Origin: Antedon mediterranea
Taxonomy: Eukaryota > Echinodermata > Crinoidea > Comatulida > Antedonidae
NCBI RefSeq assembly: GCF_964355755.1
Contig: NC_092673.1
Location: forward strand, 33,055,648-33,119,647
DNA: 64,000 bases
Direction of reading: 5' to 3'
Each line of letters starts with the position of its first letter. Position 1 is the first letter of the stretch. Positions 23,746-35,700 of the stretch are shown piece after piece. The notes below the pieces were generated by a model. It searched no databases, was not told where the DNA came from, and saw only the letters and a program-made list of their open reading frames with translations. The translations under genes and the position numbers were made by a program.

Positions 23746-26700
23746 ATGGATAACGAAAATTTTAAATCAAGCTATGCGAAACTATCATCAGGGTCAGGTG
23801 AGTAAAGTGTACAGTTAACCCAGAAACGCATTTTTATTTAGGAAACTTTATTTCATCAATTACTTTTGATTCACCTTTTTAGGCCTTACCTTTTCGGCAG
23901 TGGTAGGCCCGCCTCCGCCGTGTGGTCCCCACAAAAGAAACCATTTCCCTGGTGGTGGTGATTCCGGAAACTCCCAAAGGTCATACGTTTTTGGAGCCCT
24001 ATCACATTTTGAAGCGGCTTAGTACAGTAGGCCCTAGCGAGCAAGTCAGAATAAAATGAACAATACCCTCCTAACTAGGTCCTAGGTTACAATTGTAAAT
24101 ATTGTTGAGTAGGCTAGACTAGAAATGTTTTTTTTTATAGATTTTTGTTGTTTTATTGCTTGTCACTATAAATAGCTAGGCTAGCCCTAGGCCTAGGTAT
24201 ATACTGTAGGCCCACATACAGTCAGTTTAAGCCTATTAAATTATAAAAAGTATTTACTCGCATAAGATATTTAGGTTGAGTGCTGGTCATCTCGTCATAT
24301 CCAACAAGCTAACCCGTACCTACTGTGCTGTATACCATCTCATACTCAACTTGGAAAACCTGTATATAATCAGCTATCAATCTTGGCAAACTTGTAGTTG
24401 TAACCAGGCCAACTCGTTTTCTTTTGCAGCACCCACACTCTGGAATTCACTCCCCCCACAAATTAAACACTGCTCTTCTGTTGCCTTATTTAAAAAATTG
24501 CTCAAAACTCATTTTTTCGACCACTAACATGCCCAGCGCCTTTGATTTTGTACCTCGGTCTTTGAATTGACGCTTTATAAATTTTGATATAAATAATAAT
24601 AATAATAATAATATTATAATTGGTACAGTACCAACTTTTGCAAGGGCTTATTCTAGCCACTATTTGGCGAACTTGTACCACAATTAATAATTGAATGCTG
24701 TTTTATATTTTTCTGTATTCAACTAAAATGTTTTGTCTGGTTAAATGGGGTTTGTTTGCATCCAAATAATATTTTCACCACATTTGATCCAGTTAGCCTA
24801 CAATGTAAACATGTAAATTTACAAATAAATTCTTCCGAATTACATAAAAACATTACAACCAAGGACTATTGCAATTAATCCGTCAATTATGCGTTTGACT
24901 GAAGCATCTGGAACGAGGACAAGTGTTGATTATTAAGCGACGCACTAACGACGCACTAAATAATAATATCAGGTAGAGTATGACAACATTAGACTGTGTG
25001 CTACACTGCTACTAGATGATTTTTCTATAACAATTAATTTAAGAGCACAAATTCTGAGTGTTATAGTGATGTCTGTTTTAAAATAAATATGTGTCAGTGT
25101 TAACTGTTATTAATCGGCCTCAATAAAACTGGAGGTCCTACTATATGTATCCAACCACAGTGTGGTGCCTAACACTATCCCTGTTCTTTTCTATCATCAT
25201 CTCTTACAAACATTCTTTATCGTTTATATCCTATCCAAAAGATTAAACATTACGCCATGATTGCTATCTTTATTCACTCACATTAATTTAAAACAAGAAT
25301 AACAAGGACAAGGACAATCTTTTCTAGAGTATGCTAGTTGGTATCAGCATGGAGTAACTCCATGGTATCGGTCCTTGTCTTTTAAGGCAAGCGAGTGCGA
25401 TCACTCACCTAACACACTCCTAAACTGCCCTTAAGGAGTGCGATTTACAACACACCTAAATTTGGTAAACTTCTACACACCAAAATACAAACAGCACACC
25501 TACAGCACCCCTGAATGTATTGAGGAGTGCAATTGTAGAACACCTATAATTTTCAAAAGACAAGGCCTGTGGTATACTCTCTTTTAACACCATGCCTTTC
25601 TTGATAGTTTTGATAGTTGATCATTTTCCTGGTTTTTCTAAATTTTTAATCCCCTGCCACCATTGGTTTCAGTCTCATAATGGTTAATTAGTCTAAAACA
25701 ATGTGCGTGATGTATCCGTTTTCATTATCGTATTCGTAAGATTGCGAAACCTCTCTATTGTGTACTTTATTAATTGTTGTAACAACTAAAACCAAAACCA
25801 TTCAACCTCTGTTTCTTATTCACTACAGTACATTATCTCAGAAAAGTACTGTACCTTAGATGATTTATTTATCACTTTTAATTCCATCGTTCTATTTCGA
25901 TTAATATTTTCTAAAGTGAATTGTATTTGTAAGACTGTTTCATAAATCATTTAATGTACCGAAAGCAAAGATGTTGCTTGCGTCAGGAACTTAATGAAAC
26001 ATGTTTTTGAGTTATTAGTTATTATTGTAGTTTCACTTCTAGACCTTGGGATCCAGTCACATGATTTCACTTCCTGATTTTGAATCGATCTCCGTTTATA
26101 ATAGTCACATGGAGAATTACCCGGCAAAGTATGGGAAGTATAAGAACAAGGAGAATCCCTGTCTGTCATGCACATGGCAAGCCAATTGAATCATACTTTT
26201 TAAATTACTAACTGTATAACTGTATTGAGGTTATTTTCGGACTAATTAGGGAAATCCCCTTCAGCAAATTTTGATGCTTTTATACACTGTGAACTTTAAA
26301 GATGACTCGTACGCTGTTAACTGTTAATAGGATTTTACTGACTGTAATTGGATCAATTTTTCTTGAGGAGCTTTCACATTTATAATTGATATTTCTGATT
26401 GACCTTTTATTGTCTATTGTTCTGTTGGCTGAAAACTAAGCACTTCTGGATGTGGTTAAACTACGACCGTCACACTCAGAGTTTTTGGACGATCACTTTA
26501 AGATTGTTAAACCATGTTGAGACAGTACTTTACTGATACAGAGTAGAAATTGTCTTAATATTTTTTTTTACGGAATCGCCAATTCGGTCACAAATTGTTC
26601 ATTTTGCTGGTTGATTTTTTATACGTATTAAAGTTCAAACTGATACAGGATGTATTGTATGCTATTGTTCCTGTTAAATTAGACCAACTTCCTAAAGATT

Positions 26701-29700
26701 TGGATCTGTTTACAAGACCTGAATACATTGCTATTGTCATACAGTCTGATATCATCTCTACAGTATTACTGATTGTAAGCCTAGCACTCAAACAAATGTA
26801 GGTCTGAAGTTAAGTGATTTACCAATTCTAATCTTGAATTCGTTCTACAACTATTGTACAGTAGGTTTACTTATATTTATCAGTCGTTTCATTCGTATAT
26901 TGCTGGAAGTTTTTTTTTTCTTGGAAAGATGAAACAGGCTGTTGCTAGGAAATGTTATCTTGACTTATGTAGTAGCCATTTTGGATCATAATGTTGTTTT
27001 TGAATTTCATTGATGTCTGGAGGATGATAAACATTCATTGGTGTTCAACAAGAAGTCAAGCTATGGACGGTTCAGTATTTCACAAGTTTTGTTGAAAATC
27101 ATCTTAAAAGTTAAAGAGTTGACGATACTACTTAGAATGTCGGCTGTTACGCATTTTAGTCGTTTTTATAATGATTCGACTGAAGTTCTACAGACGACTG
27201 GTCCAGATTCACCAATATTTCATGGATCGTATGAATACGATAATGATGTTGACCTGACCTCGCCAATTGGTGACGATGATATTTTGTTTTTAGGGTTTGA
27301 ATTGTCCACAGGTAAGGTTAAAACATTTATAAGGTTAAAGGTTGAAGTTAGTACTGTAAAGTCTCCATGGGTAAGACGTATTAGTATTACGTAGCAAACA
27401 TTATACATGGTTTATTAAGTTGAATGGGTTGAAAGCCTTTAGTGCACAAGGGACAGTGCCTTATTGTATGGTATGAAGCCAAACACAATGTTGACAGTAC
27501 CTAAAGCACTTATAGTATTCTATTCAAGAGGTTGTCTTTACCCGTCTTTTGTATGTACTCCAGTTTGAACCCATATCCGATCTTAACATTTTTGAACAAA
27601 AGACATCTTAACAATTGGAACACAATATCACATGTGCTTTTGTATAATTTACACTATGAAGAAAGTTCTACGACCTTAACCTTATAAATGCCATGCTAGA
27701 ATAAATATTACATGCTTACACAGCTCATGTGTGTAGTGAAATCAAATAATAGTACGTACTTAAAAATTAGGGAAATTATTTTATTATATGATAACCATGC
27801 CATTGTTGTTCCAACAAGAGTGCAAGATAACATCAAGGCCTACAGTACGCTACAGTATCTTTGGCAACAAAAAAATATAAAGAAAAGAGAAGAACTAGAA
27901 ATTAAACCAGACCCATTAGGCAAACACAACAATTTTTGAAATAAATTTCCATTTACTGCAGTATTACCAAATTAACTGTTGGCCTACAATATTTATAGTA
28001 TGTCTGGTTTTCTAAAAATTCTGGTATTCCAAATGTCCAAAAAATGGGAGGAACTTTTGGACATTTTCCTGTGTTTCAGAAAGTCGGGATAGGAGAGTCA
28101 ACTGTAAAATTACTTTTGAATCAGGAATGGATGAACAATTTGCTGTTTAGTTCTAATGGCCTGTTTGTTGTCATTACAACATTGTGGTTTCAATAATTAA
28201 TAATACACTTACAGATGGATTTCATTGCCATATGTCTAATATTATGAATAATAGTTAGTAAATGGTTGAGCACAGATTGCTGTAATAATTCAAGTGGAAC
28301 TAGGCTTCATATTAATCCACAACTTCCTGTCAGAGACGATAATATTATTATATTCTTTATAATATTATGTCGCTATTAATACAGTACAAAGTACAATGTT
28401 TTGATGCAGTTAGTTACTACAGTATAATCCATATTAAAGGCCAATTTACACTGATGAGCGCTAACTGTAATAAAAATATAGAATCTACAGTATGTTATTA
28501 CTCCTTTGACCGTTTACAGACAATGCGGAGTGGACGGGTAGTTTCCGCTATTAAGGATATATACCGATTCTACGTAGGACAAACTGACGCGGTTTTCTCC
28601 TTACTGTTACCACTTGTATGTGTATAATTGTCTTTTAGGGGACACCTTCGGTAATAGGGGTGGAATTTATTTATAACAATACATGCAAATTTGTTTATTT
28701 TATAATAGTTTTTAAAATTTTGATTAATTCACTAGAATAGTTTTTACAATGGTTTTAATTGTTTCCGTAGTATTACACTAATAGCTTCCTATTAAATTTG
28801 CTATTTTAATTGATTTACTAAAACCTACTGACAACCAAGTTTATTTAAACAAACGATCAATTTTGCAATTCCTACCATGTGACCCACCAGGTCAATTAGC
28901 CTCCAAGCAGGATGTTCTTTTGTTGCAGCTACAAAGAAATTACCATAGTTACTTAGTAATCTAAGATGCCTCTTGTTTTTTATATTTAGATATTTCACAT
29001 TTCATTAGCTTAATACAAATTACTAAATCTGTTAAGTATACAACGACCTAGACTAGTTAACATAACCCTTTTTGTTTAGTGTGACTGATTTACAGTATAT
29101 AGAGGATAATAATTTCTGTAGATGTCTATATAGCCACGATCATACTAGACTAAGTTTAGTTACATTAACAGAGTCGCCGGCTATTGTGACCAAGAAAAGT
29201 CAAATCTGAACACTGGCTACAATTTCTACAGGGGTTAAATTATTCAAGTCCAATAGTTACGTTTACCGACTACTACCTGCCCAGTAACTAACCATGCGGC
29301 CAAAAAGTCCAATCCAAACGTGTGACTCGTGTTAACAGTCAGTTGTTGTTTTTAACATCATCGTTAAATTTTGGTATAAAATATTCATTATGTGAAAATA
29401 TTCAAGTGCGAACGATAATCAAATCTTCCAATGACATTGGGTAAAGCTACCGGTGGTTAAATTTACCATTTTTCAAGTTCAGTGAGAGCAAGATTTATGT
29501 GTACCACCTTGGCTTCAAAATTAAACTAAACAAAAAAATCATTAGAAAAGAAAAAGCAAAGTTGAATGTTTAAATTTAAAATAAATTATTTATTTTTACC
29601 AGCCCATACAGTACATAAACAACATCTCAATGTAAAATTATAAATCTTTATTAACAAAATTTAATCATTTAATTTTAAAATCATGCTTTATTATAAAAAA

Positions 29701-32700
29701 AAATGAAAGAAGAAAAAGTTTCAATGTTTTAGCATAGAAAAGCGATGATATATTTTTGTATTTTATTGATGGTAGCCATTATGATTAAGAAGAATTAAAA
29801 TTAAATTTATTACTTAAAGCATTTTAAACGTTGTTTATGTTTAATAGCTAGTTTTACAGCATCACCATCATAATCATCATTTTTTTTATGCTGTTCTCAT
29901 CACGGTTTACAAGTTGAGTTTTTACACCTCATGTTGTGAGTTGAGTTTTTACACCTCATGTTGTGAGTTGAGTTTTTACACCTCATGTTGTGAGTTGAGT
30001 TTTTACACCTCATGTTGTGAGTTGAGTTTTTACACCTCATGTTGTGAGTTGAGTTTTTACACCTCATGTTGTGAGTTGAGTTTTCACACCTCATGTTGTG
30101 AGTTGAGTTTTTACACCTCATGTTGTGAGTTGAGTTTTTACACCTCATGTTGTGAGTTGAGTTTTTACACCTCATGTTGTGAGTTGAGTTTTTACACCTC
30201 ATGTTGTGAGTTGAGTTTTTACACCTCATGTTGTGAGTTGAGTTTTTACACCTCATGTTGTGAGTTGAGTTTTTACACCTCATGTTGTGAGTTGAGTTTT
30301 TACACCTCATGTTGTGAGTTGAGTTTTTACACCTCATGTTGTGAGTTGAGTTTTCACACCTCATGTTGTGAGTTGAGTTTTTACACCTCATGTTGTGAGT
30401 TGAGTTTTTACACCTCATGTTGTGAGTTGAGTTTTTACACCTCATGTTGTGAGTTGAGTTTTTACACCTCATGTTGTGAGTTGAGTTTTCACACCTCATG
30501 TTGTGAGTTGAGTTTTTACACCTCATGTTGTGAGTTGAGTTTTTACACCTCATGTTGTGAAGTGATTTTACTATTTCTTTCTACTGTTTCTCATCCAGCA
30601 GTGCAAATCCTATTAAATTATCAATTTGACCCAACATATATACAGTGGGACAGCCAGTCGACAAATCGTGTCAAATTTCGACTCGGAGAGGGCGCCCTAC
30701 TTTTCTAATTTAGTTCAAAATTGCTAAATTTTAGGGTGTTGGAAAAACACAATATTTGTAAATTTAGCTGATTATCGGAAAAATATTGTTAGTGAAATAA
30801 ATTCATAAATGGTTTTAATATATTGTCATACAAAATTAAATGTATTTGAACAAAACGATAATGTGTAATTTAACGGCAAAATCAACCAATGTCTTTTTTC
30901 CGAAATTGTACCCTAGAAAATCGTTAAAATAAAATATTTAGAAAAATTGAACAGTCCTGAATTTAAAATCCCTGTTAGAAAAATTAATAATCTACAGAAT
31001 ACGATATTGAGATACAAAATTCGGTGGTTGGGATGCAGCTCCGACTATTCAAACTAAAGGTACCACTATTTGTTCCATCGAAAACTAGCGAAACCGCCAT
31101 TTTGTAAACACATCGTCATCGTGTTTATGAATTTATTTATAGCGAACGATATACGCGATGTTTATAATTGTCCGCGTATAAGAATTCATAAAAATAAATA
31201 CATTCCAATACAACGTATATTATTACTTGTTTATTTATCACAGTATACATTTTAGTTGAGGAATATTTATCATAACTATTATAATAGCTTTTATACGAGT
31301 CCGAGGCCTAGCCCTATTAGCGAGCGATTGTTCCAGGGGCGGAAAGTCACTTAGTGACGTTGTGATCGGGCGCGTCGGGCCTAGCTAATATTAATAATAT
31401 GACCTGAAATAAGCGGCTAACAAGAACTGTTATATACTTGCTTACAATTGTTTTGTTATTGATGAACAAACAAGCAATTAGATTGAATAACAAATTATTT
31501 ATTAATTTTTTTTGGGTAAAAACATGTACAAACTAGTACTGTATAATATAAATTAATAGTAATATTAAACTAATACAGTATTAATAAAATATAAAATAGG
31601 CCTAACATACAATAAATATTCAATTTTTAAGGTCTACCACATGACAATAACATAATTTACAGAGTATAAGTGTAGTAGGTTTGCATTCAACATAGATATT
31701 TGTATTGTAATTCATCTAAATCCTCTGCAACATATATATATTTGTAATTCAACATTTTGTTTTAAATAATTTAATTATAGTTTGGGTATGACAATGTCGG
31801 TAGGTACCGGTGTCATCTTTTTATCCACTTGAACACTCTCAGTTTGAAGTCACAACGACAAAGAACTCTGCATCATCACCGATTCCTGAAAGTGTCAGAA
31901 AAAATAATAAATATTATTTAAAACAAATTGTAATGTCTGGTTGTATATATAATTATAATATTATATGATGACATAAAAGTAAGGCAAATGGAAGCTGTAT
32001 TTTATTAATTAATATTACAGTATTTGCTATTATTATTTATATAATCTAGGCCTAATAGTAGCCTAGCTAGGCATCTATTGAGCCTAATAAATCAAATAAT
32101 AAATGAAAAATAAAATAATAATATTAATACTGATTGAAAAAAAGTATTTTGGGGGGGGGGGGGGATCAGATCACCAGGCTAGGCCGGCCAGGACCAATGA
32201 TACTCGTAATCAGTACAACTTAACGACTATCGGATCAGCATCAACACAGTACAACACAGTACAACACACGTCTCGCTATTGCCTATACTGACACACGTGT
32301 CTCGCGTTGCCGAAACCACGCTCACAGCTAGAAAATGTACCTACCTTTCGAGGCCTGAGAATACACCAACAAATTTTGAACAGGATAGAAATATATCATA
32401 CTCGATTAAACTAATATTATTCTTGATAAAACAATTGATTATAATTTTTTTAATTTGTTGGGATGCACCTCCGACTATTCAGAAAATGGACAACAAAACA
32501 GTAGTCAAATCGTACCACATTTATAAATTTCACGAGTCCCGACTTCAGTCGCCGAATGTATTGTATTAGCTTCGGTTTCTTTGAAGGAAACCGATTGGTT
32601 ATTCAATTATACTTATTAGGAAATGCTTTTACCATAATAGGTAATGTTGGGCGGTTCTTAAATATTCATGAGAGCTTAAAATAAAACAGCACTTATTTGC

Positions 32701-35700
32701 TAGGCGACGAAAAATCGTGGTTTCAGTTTTCAACGATAGGTGGCGCTTCAAAATCGTCAATGCGGAAGTAAGTCGATTTTACACGATTTAACGGTCAAAA
32801 CGCGAAGTGGCTTTCCCACTGTATAAAATCCATCACTTGTTAGATTTTCATCTAGGTCAGCTTTTTATCATAGTTACAGCAAGTGTTGTTTAGGAGTGTG
32901 GATGTTTTCCTCAAAACCAGTCCAAATAATTTTTTCACTTTTAAAAAGCGGAGCTTAATATGTCGACTTTGCCCTCATAGAATCTACCTTTGCTATGAGA
33001 GTGGCTGAATTTTCTTTAGTACATTAAATAACCAATATTAAATCATGTTTATTTTTTTTTTATTTTAGAGGACCTTATAGATGATTACACAACGAGTAAA
33101 CTAATGGATTGGGAACCAGATGGGAGTATACACGATGACGATACCGTTTTTCTATCGGATCATGGCAATGACGACAAATCAGACAGTTCTGTTGTCCAAA
33201 TGGACTGCCAATCGTCCGCAGCCACAAGTTCAGCGGCAACCACACCTTCCGGGATAGCGCCCCCACTCGTTGATGAAGAGACGAGCCACGCTTTTTTCTG
33301 TTATAATAAAGAAGATGACGAGTGGGCAATGAACGTTATGCGTAACCTTGAATCGCCGTCGTACGGTTTTCGATTCGTGAATCACAATCATGAACTAGAC
33401 CCACATCAAACACGGATGGATGCCATTGTAAATGCCATGAGTACCGCCAAGAAAATCGTAATTGTATTAACGCCGGGATTCATGCAGAGTATCTGGTGTC
33501 GCCACGAAAACTTAAAAGCCTTGCGGCCTTATTTTGCCGACCCACGAAAGGTCATTCCAGTTATACTTACAGAAGTTGATTTACCAGACTTTTTAGAAGG
33601 AATTACGACAATAAATGCTTTATCAAAGAACTTTTTACAAAAATTTGTTGCTACTCTGAGCCAAGGTTTGTTTTTATAATGTAGATTTTTTAAATACTAA
33701 ATATTTAAATTTTCAGTGATTTTTTTTTTATGTAGATTATCGGCATGTTCAATTGTTGCTGGTACTGTAGTCTATTATTCTCTATCGGCACGGTAATGTT
33801 TTATCCACATGGTTGATCTTAGGGTCTGTTTCTGCTGCATAACGCAATTTAACCGGTTATTTTTAAATAGATTAAAAATAGATAACAATAACAAGACCGC
33901 GTTTCTGCTCAATTTGTGCTCCGAAATAACCGGTTAAATCTATGGGTGGTCATCGAGCAAAACGTCATCATTACCCAAAATGCAATACACTCAGACGGAA
34001 GTAGTAAGTTGGCTGTTTGTTTACATCGACGTCGTGAGTACACACGTGTGTATATATCGCCGAACATCTCACTCAAACATGTTAAAAAAATAAAATGTTG
34101 TCTCCAGGTCTACAAGTTTTGTTTTTTGTAAAGCCTACTTACATCGCTAATAAAATTAATTCTCATGGCGCCTTCAATAACATGATGGGGAGGGTCGTGC
34201 AGCGCCCGATCGCCTAGGATAATTTTTATCCTCAACAAAGGCGATGAAATACGGCCCTTCCCACGTGAACGACTGTTGTCTTTCGCGAGCGCGGTCCTAC
34301 AAAACACCAAACGGAAACAAAAACGAGACTCAGATTGTTGCAATACTTACCAAACAAGAGTAGATAATTGTTAATTAATTATGAAAACCCAACTTTTATA
34401 GCAAAAATCGTCCGAATTTATGTTAAAAACGATGAGTTTAGCCACAAAAACTTAAATAAAACGAGAGTATCCAAGTCATAGAATATCGCACGCACATAGT
34501 GCCTTTAATAAAGTAATGAGTATTGAACATTATTTCCTATATTTATGTACTAACATAAATAATAACACATTTCTATGCCTAATAAAATCATATTTAATAT
34601 ATTATCAAAGGCTCTGATTGGTTATCCGCACTTGGCGGATAACCCCTTGTTATTGTCAGGATCTTTTTTTTTTTCTTTTTTTTTTTCTTTTTTTTCTATT
34701 TTCTTCTTTCTTTCCACGAATTTTGTTGCACGCATATCTCTAATTCTGGCCAACATAAGATTTTGTAACTTTGTCATAATATTGACCTGTAGCGGTAGAT
34801 GTGCAGGACGTTCGTTTTTTTACTTTAGAGTCGCGCAGCGTAAGTTACGCGCGATTTTACGAATTTCAATGATTGATCATAGATTAAAAACTAAAAGTCA
34901 TTTTGTATTGAAACTTGGTGAACATTTAAGTCATATCATGCGCAAACTTTCTATGGATTAAAAATGGCATGTTTCACATAAAGTTACGCGTGCACGCGAG
35001 TTTAAAATTTCAAAATGCGTAAAATCAATTTCTAATCAACTTTCTACGCGTTTCAGGTCATTTTGAGAATTTCAAAATTTCCCAAGGGTGCGCAATTTTT
35101 TTACGCGCGCGTGCGCACGTAGCGCAAAAACATCTTTTTTTTGCTTGATTTTTGTTTTTTCAGTCTTTTATAGTAAATTTACCAATTTTCAATCAATTTC
35201 GACTTCAAATCACGTCATACGAGCACGTAGAATTGAACAATTTGCGCGCGTTTTTGATGAAAAAGTTCAAAAATTCGTCAAAATTATGCCTTTTTTAAAA
35301 CAGTCATAGATTCTAAACTACGTGGTGAACTTTTTTATAATTACATATTCTGGTAGTAGATAAGTTGCAGATATCAAATCTTGCATCAATATGGCTAACC
35401 GGACATTGTGACGTCATCGTATGGCCACTCGAATATAAAATATAGGATTTTTGTCTCTTTCCTCGTAGCTCGTCACATTTAATATAGCGCATCTCCACTT
35501 ATTTGTATTCCATTTCCCCCCATTTTTTTATGTTGTCTAGGTCAATCAATTATCTTTCGCACGATTCACCATTTTAAAAATTGTGATAACGTCATCATGT
35601 TCAAAAGCGTCAATAACTTTGGTCACTTATTTTCACCTATTCTGCACTGTATGTAGTACGTATACAGTATATAGTGTATACCGTATATACTTAGACGTGA

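Larger units (their letters stand above)
27312..33068. other. TIR gene intron: minisatellite and transposon
   Basis: I see no coding exon in this 5.8 kb. It contains the 27-bp minisatellite (29913-30560), a 2.2-kb inverted-repeat transposon (30643-32821) and AT-rich sequence elsewhere. Confidence 0.6.

Noticed and set aside
25951-26175. Minus-strand 74-codon frame
   Set aside because: No family resemblance, signal peptide or splice support.
26588-26801. Overlapping 67-68-codon frames on opposite strands
   Set aside because: No splice-consistent link to a neighbour and no recognisable motif; chance frames.
29900-30708. Long repeat-encoded proteins on both strands (264 and 217 codons)
   Set aside because: Both are by-products of a stop-free 27-bp minisatellite; no splice, start context or family supports translation.
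33104-33665. TIR exon as part of a full Toll-like receptor
   Set aside because: No leucine-rich repeats, signal peptide or membrane segment in any exon that joins in frame.
34575-35309. Plus-strand frames inside the Harbinger-like element as transposase
   Set aside because: They are T-rich (poly-F/S) or arginine-rich chance frames with no DDE, RNase-H or Myb motifs.
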